Shown in pieces: positions 23,059-32,062 of a DNA stretch of 64,000 nucleotides. The DNA comes from Tuctoria greenei (taxonomy: Eukaryota > Streptophyta > Magnoliopsida > Poales > Poaceae). Every line of letters starts with the position of its first letter. The stretch's first letter is position 1. The translations under genes were made by a program, and so were the position numbers. Below the pieces are notes generated by a model, which saw only the letters and a program-made list of their open reading frames with translations, was not told the origin of the DNA and made no database searches. The DNA is taken from positions 129,182,230-129,246,229 of the forward strand of contig JAYESD010000007.1 of NCBI GenBank assembly GCA_036927565.1, given 5' to 3'.

Positions 23059-24792
23059 TGAAAAGCTACCCGAGGGGGTGTGAATGGTAGAGTAAAATTT
23101 TTTGTGCGGAAGCAACAAAAAACCCTTGGCAGAAAATCAATCGTGACAAAACTAGTATATATTGTGGAGAATCAATTCACAAAGACACAACAAAAAGAAT
23201 CACGAAAAACCGTCGAAAAAAAATCAAGTTACAATCGAAAGATTGAACGAAGGTCAATCTGTTTGACCTGAGAAAAATCAGATCTGCAACACTGCTATGA
23301 AACTCATGTAGATCCAAAACCACAAATCCAATGACCGTAAGATTTTCACAGATGATATACAATAAAGTTGTAAAGACAATCCAAAAAGAATAACATTAAT
23401 TGGATCTGTAAAACTCGAGTTATGATCTAACCACTGAAGCAAGGTAGTGCTTTGCAGAAACTCGACGAGAAAAACTTGACAGAAACAAGTCGAACGAACA
23501 AGGCACAAAAGCTCCTTTATACTACGAAATTTATTGATAAAAACACAGAAGGAACAGCCCCAAAGTAGTGCACCACGAGCTCTGGCCTCCCTTTCTTTTA
23601 TAACCAGACCTTAGGACAACCCAATCCTAACTAGGACTCAAATCCTACTCAGATTCAACCGAAACATTCCATAACTGCTCAAGACTCTTCTATACACATA
23701 TAGAAGCAATCTTAAGACTTCCAAACACCTTAGGAACGTATTCCACATTACTAAAACAACTCAACTTCGTGACCCACACAAAATCCTATCATAGCCAACT
23801 CAAATCTTTCCATATTTGAGTCAAACCCGACTCAGCCGCAGCCTGAGTCCATAACCTAGTTGGTTGGACCTTTCCGACCAATTCTTTACGTCCAAATCTC
23901 TTCAACATGCCTCAGAACCATGTAGACACATCCATGCACTCCTTGCACACATGAAAACACCTTCCAACGACGTCCATGGTACCTTCATATGCATTGTTCT
24001 TGATTCAACCATGCTGCGTGACCTCCCGATCAACTCAACTACAATTCCTACCGAACATGGTTGTTCAACCTCATCTTCTCCCTAAGACTAGTTCAATGGA
24101 TCCCGTAACCAGCCATGTCTTGAACTCAAGAAACACCTGCACATGAATAAACAACTGATAGTTCCGAGGACAAGTCCTCGACTTGACTCCTGTTAGTTCT
24201 AAAACCACAACACCTTACGTGAGCACCTCACATAAGCATGTTGAAAACCTTAGCAAAACAATATCAACCATAACAACCAAAACACATCAAAAACTTAGTA
24301 AAAGAATACTAAGCAACCTTTACATAATACAAAAAGCAAGTTCGAAACGTTGCAAGTTAAAAGCAGGACCACTGAGATCAAGCTCTGGACCTTACCAAAA
24401 CTAACTGGACCTTGAGCTGGAGCTTACCAAAGCTAGCAGGACCTAGCACCGGAGCTTACCAAAGTAAGTCGGACCTAGTGCCGGAGCATACCAAGGTAAG
24501 TTGGACCTAGCGCCGGAGCTTACCAAAGCTAGTCGAACCTAGCGCTAGAGCTGACCAATGCTAGTCAGACCTAGCCACAGCAAGTCGGACATAACCAAAA
24601 TAAGTCGGACCTAGACAAAGAAGTCATATCTAGCAAAAACAAGTCGGACCTTAAGTCGGACCTTGCTGGAGCTACCCAAAACAAGTTGGACCTATTTTCG
24701 GACCTTGCTAGAGCTCGGACCTAGAGTCGGACCTTGTTAAAAAGGTGTATTGGTAGTATTCAAATCTTTTATCATCAAAGCCAATGTATTCA
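23059..24792 (-). mobile_element. Solo LTR (C) inside the extra ORF of D
   Basis: On the minus strand it starts with TGAATACATTGGC and ends with TCGGGTAGCTTTTCA. The flanks are GCACA (23054-23058) and ACACA (24793-24797), a 4-of-5 duplication. Both flanks belong to the extra ORF of D, so one LTR alone was left behind. It is 1734 bp. It contains a tandem array at about 24370-24740. The exact right border is uncertain by a few bases because of a CACACA run. Confidence 0.6.
24370..24740. repeat. About 30-bp tandem array with GTCGGACCTAG core
   Basis: Around eleven imperfect copies of a unit of the form AAGTCGGACCTAGCGCCGG followed by AGCTTACCAA. The minus-strand core is GGTCCGAC. It lies near the 5' end (U3) of the solo LTR. 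Confidence 0.8.
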
Positions 24793-24876
24793 ACACACAT
24801 AGGTCTCACACATAGCAATGTCCGCCTTCTCACAGAGCTTCCGCAAGTACTTGTCTTGCTTCTTGGCTATCTTTTG

Positions 24877-26029
24877 TGATAAGAACATTGGTCCCGATCT
24901 TCCGATATGTAATGGATAGGTCGATTGATGTGGAGATCTCGACGTTGATGATCCGAGGCTCTCGAGTAGAACACGAACAACCCCTGCAATCACTACACCA
25001 CCGCTCCGTTTGTTATCAACCGTGCTTCACACGATTGACCTCACCAAGAAGGCTAATCCCTGCAAGTGCAACCGAGAACACAAGCAAGAACGTGGAAGAA
25101 GCAATCTGAAATTGCTGAATTGGGATTTCACAAACCGATAAACGGCGATATTATTGATCTAAGCAAAACCCAATTGTCTATGGCGGCTACCATGGAGTAT
25201 ATATAGGTGGGAGGACGTCCAAGGGGGTGTTGGGGTCGTTACCTAACCCTAACACACGAAAATAATGGACTTAGACTTGATACAAGGCCCAATGGCCCAA
25301 TACGGTGGCGCAACACCCTGACAGATTCTGTACTTGATTTTGTTTCGTCGATTCCCGACTACTCCAAAGTAATTTTGACATGGGACCGGTTCCATTGGAA
25401 ATTTTATCCTCTCCCCTTTCCGTGCATATGTAGAACGTCCAAAACGGAGTTCGTATGCGTCCTGAGCGTCCGTTTTAGTGCGTACTGCTCCTGGACTCCG
25501 AGTTGGATACGATTTGGAGTTTGGTTCGGTTTCTATCTTCTTTGAACGAATTCTCTGGTCTTCCACGTCCCTAATACTCCCTCCAAGTACTCCTTGAACC
25601 TCTCTATGGATCCTAATCACAAATAAATCATTAAGTAGCAATTTATGCTCAAAAACATATAAGGAAATATATAAGAATGAGTTCACCTCTGAAATTAATT
25701 GTTGTGTATGAACTCTATTGATTGCATCTTGTATGTTCAATGGAGTGTTGTTTGTATCCATAGAAGTGATGTCCTCATCATCCTCCCCTTCTGGAATTGG
25801 AGTCGTCCTCGACTCAAGTTCATCTTCTATCATGTGTGGGTCCATATGTGCAACGCCATCAAATCTTATTGTAAGCATGAAAGGAGGAGGCCAAGGTGGT
25901 GGACGGCATAGTGCACCATCTTGATCTTGTCCATCAAATAAGAGTGCACATTCACTTGAGCCAGGATCCCAAACAAATAAACATTGTGTCATGTTTGTAA
26001 GTGCAATAATAATATGCATGATCTCATCA
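24877..26029 (-). repeat. 3' LTR of element B
   Basis: It starts (minus strand) with TGATGAGATCATGCATATT at 26029, right after a polypurine tract, and ends with TTCTTATCA at 24877. It is 1153 bp. A TATA box lies at 25199-25207, about 825 bases in, a normal place for an LTR promoter. The first about 780 bases are open in frame with gag. The partner LTR at 28519-28546 is only 28 bp. Confidence 0.75.
25199..25207 (-). promoter_or_regulatory. TATA box of the B LTR
   Basis: The minus strand reads CTATATATA in the context CCTATATATACTCC. It is missing from the 5' side of the element because the 5' LTR lost its promoter. Confidence 0.5.
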
Positions 26030-27324
26030 TTCTCCCCTTCTTTATGACAAGCCATCCTCGGCTTGCTCGTATGTCCAGCAAAGAGGCTTGCATTGGAGGT
26101 AGAGTAAGTGCTGTCCATAATGCACAACAACAGTGAATAATGCTTTTGTTGTCCCTGCTGCAAGGAAAACATACTAGAAAAACTTGACAAGACATTATTA
26201 GTGTTAGTACATTCATTTACTTGACCATGTTGTTGCAGCACAAAAGGAGCTTCCTTATTTGAACATATGTAAACTTTATGCACCATAAACATACCACTAT
26301 GTTCATATTTGCCTATAGCATGAAAAATATTTCTACTTAACAAAGGCAATTCAAATTGAGAAAATATTATCTTCTCTACGATATCTAGATCACAAAGAGT
26401 GTCAAATTCAATATAGCCCAAAGTATTTAGAGAAGATAACAATTTCAGCTCATCCCTTTCACATGTAGTTGGGATCAAATGCTTAATTTCAGCACAAGTG
26501 AGTGATAAAGTATCAAATTCATTTGGTTGTTCTAGCATAGGTATAATATAATTATCAACACACAACTCATTTTTGTTATAAGAATCAGTGGGAAAATCAA
26601 CTAATGGTAAAGTTGTATTATGTAAAGGTTCATCTTGTTGCTGCTCATCGATAGTATGATTGGTAGCGAAATTCAGCACATCTGAAAATGTCATACCGTG
26701 GTTAACTGTAGAGCATTGTCCATTAACACTACTCTCATTTTCAGCAAGAAATTCAAATGCATTATGAGTTGATTCATCAAAAAATTCAGAAGAGTTGTTC
26801 AACACCTCACTCTCATTTGCATCTACATTTATTTGTTCATGTTCCTGCAAAAGGTTAGGCAAAGGAGGAGGTACAACAAGAAAATTTTTCTCAAGTTCAT
26901 GTATTTCATCTTTACAATTAGATACATTAGCAAAAGTTTCTCGCATAAGAATTTTCATATCTTTCCATGTTCGAGGTCTTTCTAAATCACTTAAGTTGTT
27001 CCACCAAGTCAATGCACAACCTACTAATGCACTTGCAACATTTCTAATCTTTCTTTTCTCACACATATGATATTGTCCAAAAATTTTATCCAACTCTATT
27101 TCCCAAGCAATATATTCATCGTAACCAAAACCATCATAAGAAGGAAGAGATGGGCGAATGTAATTACTTCTTGTGGAAGGTGTTGTAAAGGTGGTCTGAA
27201 TGTCATGTGAATCCTTGGTTGATGTTTGATTTTTACTGAGCAACTCCAGCGTCGTCTTCATCATGTCCATCATCTCAGCATATAATGCATGATTCTTGCT
27301 TTTACCTGACATTGTTAGTAGCAA
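25249..27324 (-). CDS. gag: Gag-like protein of element B reading through into the LTR
   Basis: This is an open frame of 691 codons; the likely start is the internal ATG at 27312 (MSGKSKNHALYAEMM). Residues about 50-140 form a Retrotrans_gag domain with YIRPSLPSYDGFGYDEYIAW and ALTWWNNLSDLERPRTW. The middle (about 150-420) is acidic and Asn-rich and unlike anything I can name. The frame then crosses the polypurine tract (HKEGEN) into U3 of the 3' LTR. There it keeps a stretch resembling the C-terminal end of grass gypsy pol proteins (TQQLISEVNSFLY). No zinc knuckle, protease, RT or integrase is present. It is open despite its age, though the tail may be chance. Confidence 0.7.
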   Translation of the reverse strand: MLLTMSGKSKNHALYAEMMDMMKTTLELLSKNQTSTKDSHDIQTTFTTPSTRSNYIRPSLPSYDGFGYDEYIAWEIELDKIFGQYHMCEKRKIRNVASALVGCALTWWNNLSDLERPRTWKDMKILMRETFANVSNCKDEIHELEKNFLVVPPPLPNLLQEHEQINVDANESEVLNNSSEFFDESTHNAFEFLAENESSVNGQCSTVNHGMTFSDVLNFATNHTIDEQQQDEPLHNTTLPLVDFPTDSYNKNELCVDNYIIPMLEQPNEFDTLSLTCAEIKHLIPTTCERDELKLLSSLNTLGYIEFDTLCDLDIVEKIIFSQFELPLLSRNIFHAIGKYEHSGMFMVHKVYICSNKEAPFVLQQHGQVNECTNTNNVLSSFSSMFSLQQGQQKHYSLLLCIMDSTYSTSNASLFAGHTSKPRMACHKEGENDEIMHIIIALTNMTQCLFVWDPGSSECALLFDGQDQDGALCRPPPWPPPFMLTIRFDGVAHMDPHMIEDELESRTTPIPEGEDDEDITSMDTNNTPLNIQDAINRVHTQQLISEVNSFLYISLYVFEHKLLLNDLFVIRIHREVQGVLGGSIRDVEDQRIRSKKIETEPNSKSYPTRSPGAVRTKTDAQDAYELRFGRSTYARKGERIKFPMEPVPCQNYFGVVGNRRNKIKYRICQGVAPPYWAIGPCIKSKSIIFVC
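26030..26043 (-). promoter_or_regulatory. Polypurine tract of element B
   Basis: The minus strand reads AAAGAAGGGGAGAA directly before the LTR start TGATGAG. This is what fixes the 3' LTR border inside an open reading frame. Confidence 0.75.
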
Positions 27325-28501
27325 ACAGAAGATAACACAAAAAATATGTTATCCCTATCAACTACAAAGGATAATGGCAAAGTGGAAGTGGAATCACACA
27401 CTCTCAAGCGTCTTACCACGCTCTTACAAGTGTTCTTACCGACACTGCAGGTGGCAAACGGTGGACGGTATGAAGAAACCAATGAAGCGTGGGATGATTG
27501 CAAAGGTGTATCGATTCTGCTCAAGAGTAAGGTGTAGCTTGGATGGCACTTTCTATGTATCAAGGGTTAGCAACAATGAAATCAGATAGTAAAGTTGAAT
27601 AAGTGTCCAAAGTATTTGTCAAAGTTGATGGCCTAAATGTGTTCCTAGTAGTTCAAGCTAGCAAGACATGAGACAAAACTAGATGACACAAAGAATGCAA
27701 GCACTTCTGTTTTTTTTTGTTGTTTTTTTTTCTCCTTTTTTGTGCGGCTTTTGTATCTTCTTTTGCACTTGGATTTTTCTTTTTTCTTCCTTTTTTTTTC
27801 AGAATGTGCTGCAAAAGAAGAACACAATGCAAACACTCAAAGATATCTCGTATGTCTGTTACAGATTTTCTGCTCAATGTTGTAAGGACAATTAAGCACC
27901 TTTATAGTCTCCAAATCTAAAAACTTTGAACAGAAATATTATAGATATATCTCTCCTCTTTAATTTCAGTATATGGAAGATCTATTTTAGATAACAACAA
28001 TGGGAGATATTGCCCCCGAAATACAGACTGTTCAGAATTTCTAGATCAATAACAGATTCTGATCTAATGCAATTTCGACATTGATAACTATATTTTCTGG
28101 GGGGATGATGAATAAGAAAGTTATAGAAAACTTCTTAAGATTTCCAGAAAGTACAAGAACTCTAAAATCCAAGTTCGTATGAGCGAGATATGATGAAAAT
28201 ACCGAACTGGACAGAGGCGAATCTAATCTGGACGTGATGACGTGATTCAAAAGGATGAATCACACAATGCAAAACTCAAACTAAGACCAAAAACACGTTC
28301 TAAACCAGCAATATGACTCAACCATGGACACAAACTCAACAAAACCAAACTGAAAACGAAAGTTGCAAAGGCTCAATGGTGGTTTGGACAAAATAATGAA
28401 CAGATCTACTAAACTGCAAATTTTTGTGGCTTTTTTGTGGACTCTAGGTATGAATAACAAAACTAATATAATGGATAGATGAATTACCTAACGGGCAACC
28501 T
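27325..28501. other. Long leader of element B
   Basis: Non-coding DNA of about 1.2 kb between primer-binding site and gag. It includes a T-rich run on the plus strand at 27709-27800. No ORF of note. Confidence 0.55.
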
Positions 28502-28518
28502 GGAAATCTGATACCAAT
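28502..28518 (-). promoter_or_regulatory. Primer-binding site of element B
   Basis: The minus strand reads ATTGGTATCAGATTTCC; the first 11-12 bases match the initiator Met tRNA type site TGGTATCAGAGC seen in copia A and G. Confidence 0.65.
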
Positions 28519-28546
28519 TGATAAGTAAATATGCATGATCTCATCA
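28519..28546 (-). repeat. 28-bp remnant of the 5' LTR of element B
   Basis: It starts with the same 19 bases as the 3' LTR (TGATGAGATCATGCATATT) and ends with CTTATCA like the 3' LTR. About 1.1 kb between them is missing. It lies between the TTTTG duplication and the primer-binding site. Confidence 0.75.
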
Positions 28547-29982
28547 TTTTGAGCTTTAACTTCAACTTTGCGATAAGAAGAGAATATAGACTTTGAGATC
28601 TTGAGAATGGCACTTGAAGACTCGCCGGAGAAGGAAGAGGAGGGAGCGGGAGGGGGCACAAAATTGGTACCCCTCCTCGAAGCTTCGCCAATATTTGGCA
28701 CAGGAGGAGGAATTTGATGATGGAGTGCTCTATGCTTAACATATTTAACAAAATCCAAGTCTAAAACTTTCTCAATGAGACACATAATAAAGGGAGCATA
28801 CCCACACGGATAGTTAGGGGTGTGGGATATGCTGAAGATGTCATTATAGATGTAATCAAACACATTGAAATTCTCATCTTAAACAATCAACCTCATCAAG
28901 TTCCAGAGGTTTCCTTGGATCATCCCCGCGTCGCCATCCTTAGGTGCAAGAGTTTTCCTCAAGATCCGATTCAGTATGTTAAAGATGGGACATAGAATCT
29001 TGTTTGTGGTGGAATTATAAAAGTCGACTTCATACATGAATTCCATATCCCCCAAATCCATTGCCTTGAGGTTGTGAATTATCAAATCATAGTTCAAGAA
29101 CTCTTCAAGACCGATGATCCTTGCGAACCCATCGTAAAGCACAGAGTATTGAACTCTGTTAGTCAACCATGTGATCTTGCGGTCTCCAAAGGTGGATAAG
29201 TAGCATGTGGTGTAAAACTGAGCCACCATCTCCGTGTTCCAATTGTATTGGAACCCAAGCAACTCCTTGAGACCATGATGCTCAACAACTTAAATCACTG
29301 CACAGAAGGCTTGATGATTTTTCTTCTCCATGTATGCCCAATTGACCCACTGAGCGTCTTCCACCACAGTCCTCATCTTCAAGTAAACCAAGAGATAGTA
29401 ATTGCAATGGAAATCACACCAGAAGTAGTGTTCCGATATGGCCTTCTCATTTTCGTAGGGATCCTTCAATCTAAACCTTTTTTTGCCTTCTCGGACCCTT
29501 TTCCTTGAAAATGTTGCTTGACATCTCCAGTTGCTGGTTGGGGTCATGCATAGGAGGAGTCATGACTACCGGTCCAATGGGGCCTTGTGGGGGAGCACTT
29601 GACCCCACGAGATGGTCTCGAATGACGAACCCCCTACCAGCAAGAGCCTTCTTCCTTGGTGCGGCCTTCTTGGTGGGCACCTTCTTCGTTGGGGGCTTTC
29701 CTTTGCCCTTGGCTGCACTGCTCTCAATCATGGTACCTTTTCCCTTATCGATTGCTTGGGTCCTTTGCTTTTCACCCATGGTGACAACCCTTTTCCTCCG
29801 ACCAGCTTGTTCCTCGGTCGTCTGAGCTTGTGCTGCATCGCGGTCATGCTTCTTGTTTGTTTTTTCTCGTGGCAAGCAAGCTGTTGAGCAATTGTTGCTT
29901 CCTCCTCCGCACGACGACGATAAAACTCTTGTCGTGCTGCCTCTTTTTCCGGATCAGAAAGAGAGTAGTCGTGACGACGAGA

Positions 29983-30010
29983 CATGCTGAAAGAGTGATT
30001 AAGAGAAGAT
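29983..30010 (-). promoter_or_regulatory. Possible 3' splice site before the extra ORF of D
   Basis: On the minus strand a pyrimidine-rich stretch CTCTTAATCACTCTTTCAG ends one base before the ATG of the extra ORF. This is the form of a plant acceptor site and would allow a spliced message for this ORF. Not proven. Confidence 0.4.
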
Positions 30011-30489
30011 ATGAGTAAAGTAACACAAAGGAATCGAGTCAACAATGTGACAGTTTAAAAAGTTAGGGGCTCAAACTGCTCTAGCCGAAAATGTCCGGTT
30101 TTGGTTGGACTTGTTCGGTCAGGAACGGACTTGTCCGCTCGGTCCAAACCACACAGTTTCAAACGCTAGCTTTATCACAAATCAAAAAATGGGACAACAA
30201 TACTTTGCAAACAGTATCACAATGTATCAAGGATATGAAATGGGTCCTATGTTAAACGGGAAATAACCTAGGAGGAAAGGAATTGAAGAACCTAGGTTTT
30301 GGCTCAAAAGTTACCTTGTGAGATCAAATCCGATAAAAACACCAGATTGGAGGGCGAAGAAGTCCAGAGATTGACTTCTCGAGCCTTCAATGAGTTTTTC
30401 ACGCGGATTCCTCGAGGGATTTGGTGGAGAGATCCAAAAATTGCCAATGGGAGCGGTTTTTGATAGAGGGGCACCCGTGAGATGTGTCT
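30011..30489. other. Spacer of copia D between pol and the extra ORF (left part)
   Basis: Non-coding. Two or three CGGACTTGTCCG-type palindromes lie at 30095-30150. The rest of the spacer is at 39921-40334, on the far side of copia A. Confidence 0.55.
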
Positions 30490-30754
30490 GAGTGTGAAAG
30501 TGCATCTAGGCATCCCTTGTGGGTTTTGGTTGATTTATGACAAACAAATGAGATCCTAACAAAATTGTTGAGATGAGCGCATGTTCTAAAGAAATTAGGA
30601 GGAAAGCTCAAACAGAAAGGAGAATGAGGAATCAAAAGGAAAAGAGCTCAAGAGATGAAAAGAATAGTTTATTTTGTATGGAGTGTGTTGGAGAAACACA
30701 ACCCAAGAGCCCAAGCAAAAGAGATCTCACTCACTACACAAAAATCTGCATTTT

Positions 30755-31240
30755 CGGACTAGTCCGATATCTACCGAACTAGTCCGATATCTCACTGACT
30801 AAGATCGGACTGGTCCCCCCTAGTGCGGACTAGTCCTCGACACTTCATATTTGCACAAAAACGGACAAGTCTGATATCTATCAGACTAATCCGATAATCT
30901 TCTGACTAAAATCGGATAAGTCCTCCAAGTTCGGACTTGTCCTTAGCCCCACAATTTTTCACGACACCAGACAAGTCTGATATCCATCGGACTAGTCCGA
31001 AAACTCTCTGACTAAAATCGGACAAGTCCACCAAGTGCGGACTTGTCCTCAATTCTACATGAGATTCACCACACCGGACAAGGCTGATATGTGTCGCACT
31101 AGTCCGAACACTTCCAGTGCCCAGATCGGACTAGTCCATACATTTACGGACAAGTCCGATATCCCTGTACACTTAGGGTTTTCCACACGCCGCACACTGG
31201 ACTAGTCCGGAGTCCACCACGGACTAGTCCAAATATCGCA
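30755..31240. repeat. Higher-order palindrome array of the A 5' LTR, period about 107 bp
   Basis: About eighteen palindromes of the CGGAC(T/A)AGTCCG type are grouped into four larger units starting near 30755, 30862, 30968 and 31075. Each unit has four palindromes in a set order, with linkers such as TCTGACTAAAATCGGACAAG. The same array is in the 3' LTR at 38636-39120. Confidence 0.85.
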
Positions 31241-31270
31241 AACCCTAACGTTAACTTTTGAAAACCCTAG

Positions 31271-31278
31271 TATAAATA
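31271..31278 (+). promoter_or_regulatory. TATA box of copia A
   Basis: TATAAATA in the context CCCTAGTATAAATAGAGG, shortly after the palindrome array. The 3' LTR copy (39152-39159) reads TATAAATG. Confidence 0.65.
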
Positions 31279-32011
31279 GAGGTGTATGGCCCTACAACCA
31301 TCACTCTCGACTTCCTGTGCCGTCACACCTCCCAAGAGCCCAAAATACACATCTCTCCACACATTATAACCCTAAAAGGATCAAATATTTGAGGATTAGC
31401 AATTGATCATAGGAGAGACTTGTTCCACACAATCTTGAACTCAGGTTTGAATCTCTCGCACGCTCTTGTTGTTTTTTGCATATCTTTGGAGTGTGTTTGG
31501 TGGTGTTCTTCATTGTAATTCTTGGGGAGCCCTCAACTTGTGAGAAGGCCCCTTGAACATAATATTTGACCTTTGTGGTTAGTGGAAGAGAATCGGCCTC
31601 CGTGGCAACTCGACGAGGGTAGGGTTGGTGAAGACCCGGTCCTTCGTGGACTCCTCAACGTGGATGTAGATTTCCTTCGTGGAATCAAACCATGGGACAA
31701 AATATTGTCTCGCGCATCTTTGTTTTACTTTTAATCATAATCTAGGTTTTGTCTAATATTATGAAATTCACCTTGAAACATTGTATCATACTTGATCATT
31801 GCAATATACTGGTTCATTGGTTCAATACACTTTACTTGTAATCTGATTTCCGCTGCATAGTGTGCTATACGAAGAATTATCAATTTACTTTGATCTTTTA
31901 GTCTGCGCACATCGGACTAGTCCGACCTCCCTGTATTTGATCCATCTGTTAAATGTTTCAGGGTCCACGAAAGTTCAAAGAGCATATTCACCCCCCTCTA
32001 GTCTACACTCA

Positions 32012-32026
32012 ATTGGTATCAGAGCC
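32012..32026 (+). promoter_or_regulatory. Primer-binding site of copia A
   Basis: ATTGGTATCAGAGCC follows the LTR and fits the 3' end of the plant initiator methionine tRNA, as in most plant copia elements. Confidence 0.85.
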
Positions 32027-32062
32027 AAACTCTTCAAAAGAGACTCACCGCTCGAAGAGACA

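Larger units (their letters stand above)
24877..28546 (-). mobile_element. Gag-only LTR retrotransposon B with nearly deleted 5' LTR
   Basis: Minus-strand order: 5' LTR remnant of 28 bp (28546-28519), primer-binding site (28518-28502), long leader, gag (from 27312), polypurine tract (26043-26030) and a full 3' LTR (26029-24877). No pol lies between gag and the polypurine tract, so the element depended on another element for reverse transcription and integration. The 5' LTR keeps only the first 19 and about the last 9 bases of the LTR. Perfect TTTTG duplications and the continuous frame of the interrupted D ORF define the ends. Confidence 0.8.
24872..28551. repeat. Target-site duplication TTTTG around element B
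   Basis: TTTTG is found at 24872-24876 and at 28547-28551, directly outside TGATAAG and CATCA. The match is perfect and marks both ends of element B. Confidence 0.85.
22800..29985 (-). pseudogene. Envelope-position extra ORF of copia D, split by two insertions
   Basis: This ORF follows pol in the same direction, as in SIRE/Maximus elements. It starts at ATG 29985-29983 (MSRRHDYSLSDPEKEAARQE), continues with a basic Lys/Arg/Ala-rich part (29875-29590), then a globular part (29262-28879) with ITWLTNRVQYSVLYDGFARI, a part ending before element B (28863-28552), a coiled segment between B and the solo LTR (24871-24797) and an acidic tail (23050-22800). At least three frameshifts and several stops break it. 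The family role is unknown; by position it has been compared with env, but I see no clear membrane segment. Removing B leaves the frame intact. Confidence 0.65.
30495..32011 (+). repeat. 5' LTR of copia A
   Basis: Starts TGAAAGTGCATCTAGGC and ends CTACACTCA, followed by the primer-binding site. It carries a fourfold palindrome array (30755-31180), a TATA box (31271-31278) and the copia-like end with CACCCCCCTCTAG. Confidence 0.92.

Noticed and set aside
26795..27070. Plus-strand open frame of 91 codons
   Set aside because: It is the reverse of the gag domain of element B.
23059..28546. One single large element from 23059 to 28546
   Set aside because: The stretch 24797-24871 between the two borders codes for part of the D extra ORF, and B has its own perfect TTTTG repeats, so these are two insertions.
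32012..32026. tRNA-like match TGGTATCAGAGCC
   Set aside because: It is a primer-binding site complementary to the 3' end of a tRNA, not a tRNA gene.
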